Shown here piece by piece: positions 45,971-54,505 of a stretch of 64,000 nt of DNA. Source of the DNA: JABFSA01 sp963827515 (GTDB lineage: Bacteria > Acidobacteriota > Vicinamibacteria > Vicinamibacterales > UBA2999); the NCBI GenBank assembly GCA_963827515.1, contig CAWHBF010000021.1, forward strand, positions 248,001 to 312,000. The letters run 5' to 3'. The stretch's first letter is position 1. Each line of letters opens with the position of its first letter. The notes under the pieces are model-generated. The model saw nothing but the letters and a program-made list of their open reading frames with translations. It ran no database searches and was not told the DNA's origin. The position numbers and the translations under genes are program-made.

Positions 45971-47316
45971 CGGGGTGTCCCCTTGGGAAGAATGTGCAGC
46001 ACGACGCGGTTGGTATCGTTGAAGTACGTCCGTGCCACGCGCTGCACATCCGCCGCAGTGGTCTTCATGAAGATGTCGAACTCGCCGTCGGCTGTGGTGA
46101 TGTCGTTGTGGATCACGGCAGCGTGGGCCAGGTGCGTGGCCTTCTCTTCATTGGATTCGCGGCTCAAGATGTAGTCACGCGCCCACTGGTTCTGCGAGCG
46201 CTGCATCTCCTGCTCAGTCACTCCCCCGGTCTTCAGCTTGTCGAATTCAGCGATGATCGCCTTCTCTGCCGCCTCAGGGGTCTGTCCCGGCTGAACGATG
46301 CACACGGCGAAGAACAGGTTGGGGTGCTCCGTGATGTTGCCGCTACCAAACGCGGTCAGACACAAGCGCCGGTTGTAGATGAGTTCTCGCGAGATTCTGG
46401 CGCTCTGCCCGTCCGACAGGATCTTCGACGTCACGTGGAGCGGGTAGGAATCCGGATGCCCGTCGTAGGTGATGTGGTACGCCACGACGACGGCCGGCAA
46501 GGGCCAGGCCTCTTCGACCACGGCGCGGCGTTCCCGCGTCATCGGCGCTTCCGTCGGAATATCCCTCGGTACCGGCCGTGTCGCCTTGGGGACACGGCCG
46601 AAATACTGCGTGACCATCTGCAGCGCTTGGGCCGAATCAAAGTCCCCGACGATCGTCACGGTGGCGTTCTCGGGCACGTAGTACGTTCTGTGAAAATCAC
46701 GCACGTCGGCGATGGACGCTGCCTCGAGGTCCGCCATACTGCCGATCGTCGGGTGCTTGTAGGGATGGGTGAGGAACGAGTTGTCGTAGATGATCTCGGA
46801 GAGCCGGCCGTACGGCTGATTCTCGATGCGCATCCGCCGCTCTTCCTTGACCACCTCTCGCTCGCGCCGGAATGCCGCCTCGTCCACTCGCAGCGTGGCC
46901 ATGCGATCCGCTTCCATCCACAGCGCCAGGGGCATGTAATGCGCCGGCAAGGTCTGCCAGAAGACCGTGATGTCCTCGGTGGTGTAGGCGTTGCTCTGGC
47001 CGCCAACGCCCGCAATGATGGACGTGTGCGATTCCGGCTCCACGTTCTTCGAGCCCTTGAACATCATGTGCTCGAAGAGGTGCGCAAACCCTGTGCGTCC
47101 GGCCCGCTCGTTCTTGGAACCGACGTGGTACCACACGGACACGTGCACGATCGGCGTCGAGTGATCCTCGGACAGGATCACGCGCAAACCGTTCGGCAAC
47201 GTCGTGATCTGATATTGGAGCTTCGGAGGACGAACCGCGGCCTGCATGGGCGTCAGCGCCACCGACGCAACGATGGACACCGCCAGACAGGCCGCCAGGC
47301 GAAGGTACCAGCGCAT
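45967..47316 (-). CDS. M16-family zinc peptidase, active subunit
   Basis: A 449-residue exported peptidase from ATG 47316 with a signal peptide (LRLAACLAVSIVASVAL). HxxEH is H79-x-x-E82-H83 in GFAHLFEHMMFKGS, and the third ligand Glu is in the RREREVVKEERR helix. The complete M16B subunit architecture is present (YYVPENATVTIVGDF, LCLTAFGSGNI). Its stop overlaps the start of the inactive partner by 4 bases, so the ratio should be one to one. Located near lpxB/lpxD, which may mean envelope maintenance, but there is no evidence for substrates. The frame to 47382 is an unlikely extension. Confidence 0.92.
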   Translation of the reverse strand: MRWYLRLAACLAVSIVASVALTPMQAAVRPPKLQYQITTLPNGLRVILSEDHSTPIVHVSVWYHVGSKNERAGRTGFAHLFEHMMFKGSKNVEPESHTSIIAGVGGQSNAYTTEDITVFWQTLPAHYMPLALWMEADRMATLRVDEAAFRREREVVKEERRMRIENQPYGRLSEIIYDNSFLTHPYKHPTIGSMADLEAASIADVRDFHRTYYVPENATVTIVGDFDSAQALQMVTQYFGRVPKATRPVPRDIPTEAPMTRERRAVVEEAWPLPAVVVAYHITYDGHPDSYPLHVTSKILSDGQSARISRELIYNRRLCLTAFGSGNITEHPNLFFAVCIVQPGQTPEAAEKAIIAEFDKLKTGGVTEQEMQRSQNQWARDYILSRESNEEKATHLAHAAVIHNDITTADGEFDIFMKTTAADVQRVARTYFNDTNRVVLHILPKGTPR

Positions 47317-47327
47317 ATGGCTCTGGA

Positions 47328-48125
47328 TTATGGCACGCGGAAGGGACCGAGGCTTGAAATGCGAAATCCCGCGGTCATCCATCGCACTGTCGAGAATTCG
47401 AGCTGATAGGGATCCACTCGCTGCTCGGCGGCCAGGAACAAATCGAGCGTCGCACTTCGACCCGCAAACCGGACGCCCCCCTCTCCACGAAAGCCGAACT
47501 GATTGCCCCGTGCCTGCGTGCCGTCCACGCCGAGCATGCGCCAGGCGCCGGTCGCTATGAGAGCCGCCCGCGGCTGCAGCATCAGGCGCGTGGAGACCAC
47601 GCTATCGATCTCCCATCGGTAGTCCACGTACGAGTGCTGGATCACAGTCCTGATGTCGGCGCGTGCCTCGTAGTCCAAGCGATCGCGGCGGCCTCCTCCA
47701 CGAATCCGTCCGCCTACCATGTTCCAATCTATGGCTTGGCGCTTGGGACGATCGCTGAGATGCCGGGACACATGGTGGAAGACGCCGGCGACCTCCACCG
47801 CAGCCGCGCGAACGGACGCCGACGCTTCGAGGGTGTAGTTGCCTTGATTCGGGTCGAACATCCTGAATTCGCTCCCGAGGATCGTCTGATAGTTGGCGAG
47901 AAAGGTGACGCGACTGCGCCCGATGCTCACGAGATCGATATCGCTCCCGAAGTTGGCATCCCACACGTAGCGCATCTCTTCACTGAAGAGATGCTCCATG
48001 CTGACGTCAAAATCAAGACGCGGGAGAAACGCCACCGTGGGTTCGGCAGCCGGATCCGGGGTCTGCGCGAAACCCGACCCGACGCTCGCCGCGAGCGCCA
48101 CCAGCACCAGGACGGCCGACCTCAC
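47328..48125 (-). CDS. Exported beta-barrel-like protein of unknown function
   Basis: A 265-residue protein with a signal peptide ending near GFAQ. The mature sequence is alternating hydrophobic strands (VAFLPRLDFDVSMEHLFS, RVTFLANYQTILGSEFRMF, YEARADIRTVIQHSYVDYRW, TRLMLQPRAALIATGAWRML), and looks like a small outer-membrane barrel of 10-12 strands. I do not recognise the family. The start overlaps the lpxD stop by 4 bases, so it is translated with lpxD. It may be an LPS-related or general barrel. It lies 11 bases upstream of the active M16 gene, giving an operon lpxD - barrel - M16 - M16. Confidence 0.7.
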   Translation of the reverse strand: MRSAVLVLVALAASVGSGFAQTPDPAAEPTVAFLPRLDFDVSMEHLFSEEMRYVWDANFGSDIDLVSIGRSRVTFLANYQTILGSEFRMFDPNQGNYTLEASASVRAAAVEVAGVFHHVSRHLSDRPKRQAIDWNMVGGRIRGGGRRDRLDYEARADIRTVIQHSYVDYRWEIDSVVSTRLMLQPRAALIATGAWRMLGVDGTQARGNQFGFRGEGGVRFAGRSATLDLFLAAEQRVDPYQLEFSTVRWMTAGFRISSLGPFRVP

Positions 48126-49168
48126 CGAGGAATGTCTCCGGGCGGTTCGGCGCGGGACACGAGGTCAGCCAAACGCGCCTCGAGCTCCGTGAGGCGGCGT
48201 TTCAGCTCCGGCAGGCGCTTCACCAGGACCGACGCCTTTCGCCACGTCGGCAGGTCTATCGCCGGATAGCCGCCGACCACGGCACCCGGCTCGAGCGAGT
48301 TGGTCACACCCGACTGCCCCACCGCCATGCTCCCCCGTCCGATGGTCAAATGCCCGCCCACCCCGACCTGCCCGCCGAACACCACGTCGTCTCCGATCTC
48401 CGTGCTGCCGGCAATGCCCACCTGCGCAGCCATGAGGACGTTGCGGCCGACGGTGACCCCGTGGGCGATCTGCACCAGGTTGTCGATCTTCGTGCCGCTC
48501 CGAATACGCGTTTCGCCGACCGCGGGCCGATCCACGGTCGTATTGGCGCCGAGCTCGACATCGTCTTCGATCACGACGATGGCGACCTGTGGGATCTTCT
48601 CGTGCGTCCCGTCCCCTCGTCTCACGAAGCCGTAGCCGTCGCTCCCAACCACGACCCCGTTCTGCAGTACCACACGGTCGCCGATCACCACTCGTTCGCG
48701 AATCGACACGTTGGAGTGAATGACACAGTCCGCTCCCACCCGCGCTCCTGGCCCGATCGTCACATTGGGAAACACCACCGTGCGGTCACCGATGACGACG
48801 TCGGCGGCGATCGACACGAAGGCTCCAATCGAGACGTCCTCACCCATTCGCGCGTCAGCGGCCACAGCGGCCATCGCGTGCACGCCGGCCGCGGGCCGCC
48901 AGGCCGGCGCGAATAGTCCGACGGCGCGGGCAAACGCCAGATAGGGATCGGCCGTTCTCAGCATGGCGCAGGGCGCGGGCGGCACGCCTTCGCTCAGCAG
49001 TACCGCCGACGCGCGTGTGTGCGCCATGGCCGACTCGTACTTGGAATTCGCCAGGAACGTCAGGTCGCCCGGCTGCGCGTGCTGAATACCGGCCACGCGG
49101 ACGATGTCGATGTCGCCGTCGCCGTCGAGCCGGCAGGCGAGTTGCTCAGCGAGATCCCGTAGCTTCAC
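48122..49168 (-). CDS. lpxD: UDP-3-O-(3-hydroxyacyl)glucosamine N-acyltransferase LpxD
   Basis: A 348-residue trimeric left-handed beta-helix acyltransferase of lipid A synthesis. An N-terminal uridine-binding domain (residues 1-95, DLTFLANSKYESAMAHTRAS) is followed by many hexapeptide repeats (IGAFVSIAADVVIGDRTVVF, IGPGARVGADCVIHSN). The catalytic His is in KIDNLVQIAHGVTVGRN, and GSDGYGFV is a family mark. The C-terminal ELKRRLTELEARLADLVSRA is a coiled coil. It is the first gene of the run with the barrel and M16 genes, and about 20 bases after the Mit_KHE1-like gene stop on the same strand. Confidence 0.95.
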   Translation of the reverse strand: MKLRDLAEQLACRLDGDGDIDIVRVAGIQHAQPGDLTFLANSKYESAMAHTRASAVLLSEGVPPAPCAMLRTADPYLAFARAVGLFAPAWRPAAGVHAMAAVAADARMGEDVSIGAFVSIAADVVIGDRTVVFPNVTIGPGARVGADCVIHSNVSIRERVVIGDRVVLQNGVVVGSDGYGFVRRGDGTHEKIPQVAIVVIEDDVELGANTTVDRPAVGETRIRSGTKIDNLVQIAHGVTVGRNVLMAAQVGIAGSTEIGDDVVFGGQVGVGGHLTIGRGSMAVGQSGVTNSLEPGAVVGGYPAIDLPTWRKASVLVKRLPELKRRLTELEARLADLVSRAEPPGDIPR

Positions 49169-49187
49169 GATGTCTCGAGAGAATCTA

Positions 49188-49868
49188 TCACGCGTGACGT
49201 GAGGCCACTCGCGCGAAGAAGATCGTCAGATGCTGGAGTCGCAGCCGATCCGCAATGTCCTGGATGCGCGCCTCGCGCGCTGCTGTTTCCAGCGACGCGA
49301 GGTCTCGAAGCTCGGTGAGCGGCGGGCAGGGCCGGCCCGACCACGTGATGCGGTGAAGGCCTTGGGACGCGCCCCGCATCGACAGCCAGTGTCCAAAGAC
49401 GCGGAAGGTGAAGTAGTACGCCAGTATATTGGGTCCCGGTATGAGCGCGATGGGTCCGGACACAATCAGCCCGACGGCGTCGATCGCCAGCCACAGCCGG
49501 TGACGCTCGTAGTCGCGTCGGAGCGTGCGACGGACGAGCGTCATCACCTCCTCGAACGTCATGTCGTGCGGATGCGCTGCCTCGGCGGACGTGAGACGCC
49601 GGAGGTTCCAGAGCAGGCGCTGCTCGGCGATGCGCTGCGCCACCCAGCCGAGCAAGCGGTCCTGCTTGCGTCCCAGCCAGGACTTGGATGCGGGCGACGC
49701 GTCGCGCTGTCCATCCTCGGCAGCCCGAATCATCTCGACGAACCGGCGCCGGAAACGACCGAACAGACCGCTCGTGGGCTCTCCGTCCACCTCGGCCGGC
49801 GGATCGACCGACGGCTCACAATACAGCTCGTACTGGTCCTGGCCGATCGGAATTACGTACACGTCCAT
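49188..49868 (-). CDS. Mitochondrial K+/H+ exchange-like (Mit_KHE1) protein
   Basis: A 226-residue protein from ATG 49868 (MDVYVIPIGQDQYELYCE). The N-terminus and the single hydrophobic hairpin GLIVSGPIALIPGPNILAYYF, followed by FRVFGHWLSMRGASQGL, match the Mit_KHE1 family, first seen in yeast Mdm38/KHE-related proteins and present in some bacteria. The middle is charged and helical. Whether the bacterial proteins affect cation exchange is unknown. It lies 19 bases upstream of lpxD on the same strand and 36 bases downstream of the 5'-nucleotidase gene. Met 49886 is an alternative start, six codons up. Confidence 0.75.
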   Translation of the reverse strand: MDVYVIPIGQDQYELYCEPSVDPPAEVDGEPTSGLFGRFRRRFVEMIRAAEDGQRDASPASKSWLGRKQDRLLGWVAQRIAEQRLLWNLRRLTSAEAAHPHDMTFEEVMTLVRRTLRRDYERHRLWLAIDAVGLIVSGPIALIPGPNILAYYFTFRVFGHWLSMRGASQGLHRITWSGRPCPPLTELRDLASLETAAREARIQDIADRLRLQHLTIFFARVASRHA

Positions 49869-49904
49869 CGGCACTGACGATAGCATCCCACGTAGACCGG
49901 CTGT

Positions 49905-51609
49905 TCAGCGGATCAGGCGGACGCGAGACGGTAGATCCGAACGGATGGGCGAGCGCCGCGAAAAGTACGCCGCCGCGATCTCCACGTCGACACCAACGGT
50001 GACAGGATCGGTTCCCGAAGCGAGAGCGGAGACGTCGTCCCCTCCACCCCAGAGAAAATTGCTGGTCGCGACTCGGTAGGTTCGATCAGGAAGCAACGGA
50101 GCGCCGTCGATGCGGACAGATGTGCGATCGACGCGCTGCCCCCGAGGCCGCGAGGCGTCGTACGCGTATGTCAGGCTGCTCGAGACCGGCAGGATGCGCG
50201 TGCGCGCAGCGCCGAACTGCTCCTCGAGCAACCGGAGCAGGGCGTCGCCCCTCAGCGACTTCACGATGAGCTCGTTGGCGAACGGCAACACCGAAAAGAG
50301 CTGCGCGAAGGTCACCGGGGCCGATGCCGCCCCGGCGGGCGCGACGAGATCCGCGCGAATCCCCCCGGAGTTCCAGAACGCCACATCCACGTCGCCGATG
50401 CGTGCCTCGCGCGCACCGTCGTGCATGGCATCGGCGATGACGCGCCCCAGCGAGGACTCCCCTGCCGCGTCGGGCGTTCGCATCAAGCTGCCCGTGATGG
50501 TCCCGATGACGCGTCCTCCGACTTTCTCGGCAACCGGGCTATACCGCGCGATGATCGCCGACTGGGCAGGGTCCTTCGGCACGTCGCGTGTCACGATCAG
50601 GTTCCGAGCCGACTTGGCGATCACTTCGCCGTCAGAGCGCCGGATGCGCAGATCGATCTTCGTCACCAGGCGGCCGCCCGATGAGGCGCTCGTGACGAGC
50701 TTCCCGCCAATGCCGCAGTTGTAGGCCTGGTGGCTGTGGCCGGAGATGATGACATCGATATCATCGGACATTCGGGTGGACACGTTACGGAGATCGTTGG
50801 AGATTCTGTCGCACCCGTTCACGCTCCGGCCTTGCTGATCCCCGCCCTCGTGCATCACGACCACAATCGCGCGCACGCCCTGCTTTCGCAGCGCACTCGC
50901 CGCTTCGTTCGCAGCAGCCGCTTCCTCCCCAAACGTCAACCCGCGCACGCTGTCCGGAATGATGATGCTCGGCGCCTCCTGGAGCGTCAGGCCGATGAAG
51001 CCAACCCGCACGCCACCCAGCTCACGGATGGTGTACGGAGGAAACAGCCGCCTGGGCTCCGATCCTTGCAGCCCCGCTCGCGCAAGCATGCCGGAATCGG
51101 CCTGACTGGGATCGAGTGTGATGTTCGCAGCGACATAGGAGAAGGTTGCCCCCTTGAACGCCGTCCCCGCGAGGCACCCATCAACAGGATGGCAGCCGCC
51201 ATCCTGAACCCTCCGGAGCTCCCACCATCCCTCGTCCAGCTCGTGATTGCCGACGGCGGACACGTCCAAGCCGGCGAGATTCAGGGCTTCGATCGTTGCC
51301 TCGTCGTGCGAGAGGCTCGACAAGAGTGGCGAGGCGCCGATGTTGTCGCCGGCAGAAACGACGACCGTGTTGGGGTTGGTCCGCCGCAACCGGGCCAAAT
51401 GGGTCGCGAGGTACTCGATGCCGCCGGCGTCGGTGGTCCCAATGCGTCCGTTCGCACCCGAGGCAGGTTCGAGCGCGCCATGAAAATCGTTGATCGCGAG
51501 CAACTGCACATCGACCGTCGCAGGCAGCGACTGCGCACGCGGCAGCGCGGCGAGCGCCGGCCGCGGCCACAACGACAGAGAGGATGGCGATTCGTGAAAA
51601 GCGCGCCAC
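49905..51609 (-). CDS. Exported 5'-nucleotidase / UshA-like metallophosphoesterase, frameshifted in the signal peptide
   Basis: The mature enzyme has the full two-domain 5'-nucleotidase layout. Metal site motifs are AINDFHGALE, AGDNIGASPL, VGNHELDEG, VVVMHEGGDQ and ISGHSHQAYN. The C-terminal nucleoside-binding domain shows NSGGIRADL and TYRVATSNFLWGGGDD. The leader is split: GTG 51609 gives ARFSRIAILSVVVAAAG in one frame, while ALAALPRAQSLPATVDVQ is in the next. Removing one base of GCCGG near 51557 gives a clean signal peptide. Corrected length is 567 residues. It hydrolyses extracellular nucleotides for phosphate and nucleoside recovery. It is divergent from nfo with 21 bases between starts. 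Confidence 0.9.
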
Positions 51610-51630
51610 GAGTCAGAATGATAGTCGAAC

Positions 51631-52665
51631 ATGCTTCGTATCGGCGCGCACATGTCGGTGTCCGGAGGCGTGTCGAAGGCTGTCGACCGCGCGCGCATCC
51701 ACGGGTGCGAGGCCCTGCAGATTTTCACGAAGAACGCAAGCCAATGGCGAGGCAAGCCACTCGACCCTTCCGAGGTCACAGCGTTCCGCACGCGCATCGA
51801 GGAGACCGGCATCCATCCGGTCGTGTCGCACGCCAGCTACCTCATCAATCTGGCCACGACCTCAGACGTGCTCCGCGCGCAATCGCTCGAAGCATTCATC
51901 GACGAGCTCGACCGGGCTGACACCCTCGGACTGATGGGCGTGGTCATCCATCCTGGCACGTGCACCGCCGGCAGCGAGGAGGATGGGCTCCGACTGATCG
52001 CCGAAGCGATTCACCGGGCGTTGGACGCTCGGCCGCAGCACAGGACGATGGTGATCCTCGAGCACACTGCTGGACAAGGAAGGACGCTCGGGCACCGGTT
52101 CGAGCACCTCGCGGCGATCATCGCTCACCTCCAAGGGTCACCGCGGATCGGCGTGTGCCTGGACACGTGTCATCTCTTCGCGTCGGGCTACGACATCACT
52201 TCTGATACAGGCTATCGCGATACCTTCGACGCCTTCGAGCGCACCATCGGCTTCGATCGACTGATGGTGTTTCACGGAAACGACTCGAAAAAGGTGCTCG
52301 GGAGCCGCGTCGACCGTCACGAGCACATTGGGAAGGGCTGTATCGGCGAGGAGCCGTTCAGGCGTCTCCTGCACGACCGGCGATTCGCCGGACTGCCACT
52401 GCTGCTCGAAACCGAGAAATCGAAAATCTCCGACAAGCCCGGGCTGATCGCTCTCGATCCGCTGGACCAACAGAATCTCGACACCCTCCGGCGGCTTCGA
52501 GCAGAACGGACACGCGTGCGTGTAGAGCGCAGGCTTCAGCCTGCGCGCGCGCAGCCACGTTCGCGACGGTCTCCGCTCGACCGCGTCAGCGAACGGAGGC
52601 GAATTTCGGGAAGCGGAATCCCGTCTTGCGCGGCGGCTCCGGCGCGAGGCCCGCTGACGGATTGA
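51631..52665 (+). CDS. nfo: Deoxyribonuclease IV (AP endonuclease)
   Basis: A zinc-dependent AP endonuclease of the Nfo/EndoIV TIM-barrel family, cutting DNA 5' to abasic sites. Trinuclear zinc ligands are in SHASYLINLA, HPGTCTAGSE, LEHTAGQG, CLDTCHLFASGYD, FHGNDSKKVLGSRVDRHEHIG and ETEK. The core ends at LDTLRRLRAE, residue 292. Residues 293-344 (RTRVRVERRLQPAR and on) are low-complexity, Arg-rich, and translated from a family A hairpin and then from the antisense of the neighbouring cpaE-like gene, with an 80-base overlap. The repeat's TAG is out of frame here, so translation goes on. The tail is not expected to be native. Nfo is otherwise normal in length. Confidence 0.95.
   Translation: MLRIGAHMSVSGGVSKAVDRARIHGCEALQIFTKNASQWRGKPLDPSEVTAFRTRIEETGIHPVVSHASYLINLATTSDVLRAQSLEAFIDELDRADTLGLMGVVIHPGTCTAGSEEDGLRLIAEAIHRALDARPQHRTMVILEHTAGQGRTLGHRFEHLAAIIAHLQGSPRIGVCLDTCHLFASGYDITSDTGYRDTFDAFERTIGFDRLMVFHGNDSKKVLGSRVDRHEHIGKGCIGEEPFRRLLHDRRFAGLPLLLETEKSKISDKPGLIALDPLDQQNLDTLRRLRAERTRVRVERRLQPARAQPRSRRSPLDRVSERRRISGSGIPSCAAAPARGPLTD
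52522..52550. repeat. Family A hairpin at the nfo 3' end
   Basis: GTAGAGCGCAGGC, loop TTCA, GCCTGCGC starts at 52522; it is translated in nfo as VERRLQPAR. It lies at the junction of convergent genes nfo (+) and the CpaE-like gene (-). It is the same 8-bp stem unit as that at 31678-31697. Confidence 0.8.
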
Positions 52666-53752
52666 GAATCGAACCGACCAGCCGGCCGAACTGCTTGGCG
52701 ATGTCAGCGTTGTTGCCGAAGGTCAGAGGGACGCCGGCATTGAGCGCCGTGGCGACGCTCTTGTAGTCGCTCGGAATCGTCAGGAAGATCTTCGAACCGA
52801 GCGCGTCTTCGATCTCAGCGAACGGGATCGGATACGGCTCGCCGGCTCTGTTCAGCAGTACACGGACGCGATCGCCGGAAAAGCCCATCTCCGCGATGCA
52901 TTCGATCAGCCGCCGCGCGTTGCGAATCGACGGCACATCCGGATTCATCACGACACCGATCGTGCCTGACGCCCTCAGTGCGGCGAGCGCTGAAGCGTTG
53001 ATCTGACAACCCGCGTCCACGACGGTGTACTCGCAGCGATCCGTAAGCAGATTGAGGACGTTTTCGATCGCATCGCCGTCAGCGCCGCTTGGCCGATGAA
53101 ATTGATCGGATCCCGGCAGGAGCTCGAGTCCGGACAAGTGCTTGGCGAGCAGGCCATCGAGAAGGCTGGCATCCAGTCGACCGGAGTTCTCGATCGCATC
53201 GAGCACCGTGTACCGGCTGTGCACCCCAAGAAAGAGCGCTGCGTCACCGAGACCCGGCTTCAGGTCGACAACCACCGTCTTTCGCTTCTTGCCCGCAAGC
53301 TCGACGCCGCAGTTGACGGCGAGCGTCGTTGTCCCCACGCCGCCCTTGGCCCCGATGAAGGTGATCACCGAAGAGGACCTGCCGGAGCTGCCGGACGCAC
53401 GCCGGCGCTCCGAAAGCCGCTTGATGCCATCTTCCAGAGCCCCGTCGGGCGGGGGCCACGCGAGGACCTCGTTGGCGCCCGCGTGCATCGACTGCAGGAT
53501 CAGCTCGGAGCTGACCGTCTTCGCGACGAGAAAGATGCACACGATAGGCGACGTCGTCCGCAACCGTTCGACCACCGACATCGCCGACGACAGGGCGTTG
53601 CGGCCATCCACGACCACCAGATCGGGGGTGCCCTCCACCGGCGACCGGTCGTCGAGCACACTGACGGCCGCACGTCCTTCGCGCAGCAGACGGGCAATCT
53701 GCCGCTTGAACGCGTCGTCGTCACTGTAAACGGTGGCAACCAGGTTGGCCAT
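52586..53752 (-). CDS. CpaE/TadZ-like MinD-family ATPase with receiver-like N-terminus
   Basis: A 388-residue protein from ATG 53752. Residues 1-115 form a receiver-like domain (VYSDDDAFKRQIARLLREG, DLVVVDGRNALSS, HAGANEVLAWPP), then a MinD/ParA-type P-loop ATPase: GAKGGVGTTTLAVN at 134-147 is a deviant Walker A with the two characteristic lysines reduced to one, and VVVDLKPGLGDAALFLG is switch I. The C-terminal part ends NPSAGLAPEPPRKTGF. In CpaE/TadZ this architecture localises a pilus or secretion apparatus, but no tad/cpa genes are in the window, so the target is open. ATG 53863 is an unlikely start. It overlaps the end of nfo by 80 bases. Confidence 0.85.
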   Translation of the reverse strand: MANLVATVYSDDDAFKRQIARLLREGRAAVSVLDDRSPVEGTPDLVVVDGRNALSSAMSVVERLRTTSPIVCIFLVAKTVSSELILQSMHAGANEVLAWPPPDGALEDGIKRLSERRRASGSSGRSSSVITFIGAKGGVGTTTLAVNCGVELAGKKRKTVVVDLKPGLGDAALFLGVHSRYTVLDAIENSGRLDASLLDGLLAKHLSGLELLPGSDQFHRPSGADGDAIENVLNLLTDRCEYTVVDAGCQINASALAALRASGTIGVVMNPDVPSIRNARRLIECIAEMGFSGDRVRVLLNRAGEPYPIPFAEIEDALGSKIFLTIPSDYKSVATALNAGVPLTFGNNADIAKQFGRLVGSILNPSAGLAPEPPRKTGFRFPKFASVR

Positions 53753-53977
53753 GACTTCCGTGGAGGTCAAGCAAGCGCCAGGCCAGAAACGAACACGGTC
53801 GTCCAGGGTGACACACCTCAAGACGTTCACAATCGACGACCAAAACCGTGACCGCCCGCACAACTTTGTAATCGTTGAAGGCCCGATCTCCGTCGGCCTT
53901 CGTCATATTCGGCGGACGAACCAACGTCGGCAAACGGTATGGCGATTGCCCTTTGTGCGGGTGGGAGTGGACGCAAC

Positions 53978-54406
53978 ATGCCACAGGGCACAGGACTACC
54001 GTTGATACTCGCCGTCGAAGCTGATTCCCGTCAGGCGGCCGAACTGTCGTCGCTGTTCAAGAACGAATTCAGCGCCGAGCTGGTACTCGGCAGTTCTGCA
54101 CAGCAGGCCCTGGCGGCCGTCGGCACGCGCATACCGGACCTCGTGCTGACCTCCGCACTGATTCCCCCCAAGGACGAAGCGGCCCTGACGGCGTGGTTGC
54201 GAAAACTCGGCGATGCGGCTGCGCACGTCCAGACCGTGACGATACCTGCGCTGTCGACCTCGAAGGCAACCACGACCGGCCTGGGCACCAAGGCGCTCGC
54301 CCTCGTGCGGCAGCGACCGTCCGTTTCAGCGCCGGACAGTTGCGACCGAGCCGTGTTTGCCGACTATGTGGCGCTCTATCTCGACCTCGCATCTGGCGAG
54401 CGATAG
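53978..54406 (+). CDS. Stand-alone receiver-like protein
   Basis: A 142-residue protein from ATG 53978, with GGGAG 10 bases upstream. The sequence follows a response-regulator receiver fold (PLILAVEADSRQAAELSSLF, LVLGSSAQQALAAVGTRIPDLVLTSALI, AALTAWLRKLG), but the phosphoryl-acceptor pocket is altered: after PDLVLTS there is no clear D-x-M/D, so it may be a pseudo-receiver. It resembles the N-terminal receiver-like domain of the CpaE-like protein, which is divergent and starts 225 bases away. A pairing between them is an inference from this. The short gap between contains no clear gene. Confidence 0.6.
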   Translation: MPQGTGLPLILAVEADSRQAAELSSLFKNEFSAELVLGSSAQQALAAVGTRIPDLVLTSALIPPKDEAALTAWLRKLGDAAAHVQTVTIPALSTSKATTTGLGTKALALVRQRPSVSAPDSCDRAVFADYVALYLDLASGER

Positions 54407-54505
54407 CCTCAGAATCCTTCAACCTTCTGCTCGCACGCACGCTGGCTACGCCAGCGGCGCCTCGACATCCTCCAGCGGATTCGACGACGATAGGACGGCA
54501 AAACC

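Noticed and set aside
45835..47406. 523-codon open frame antisense to both M16 genes
   Set aside because: The HxxEH peptidase and its overlapping partner are real on the minus strand; this frame runs over both and has no domain.
49525..50079. Plus-strand gene between the Mit_KHE1-like and 5'-nucleotidase genes
   Set aside because: The frame is antisense to both minus-strand genes, Arg/Ser-rich, and without recognisable domain.
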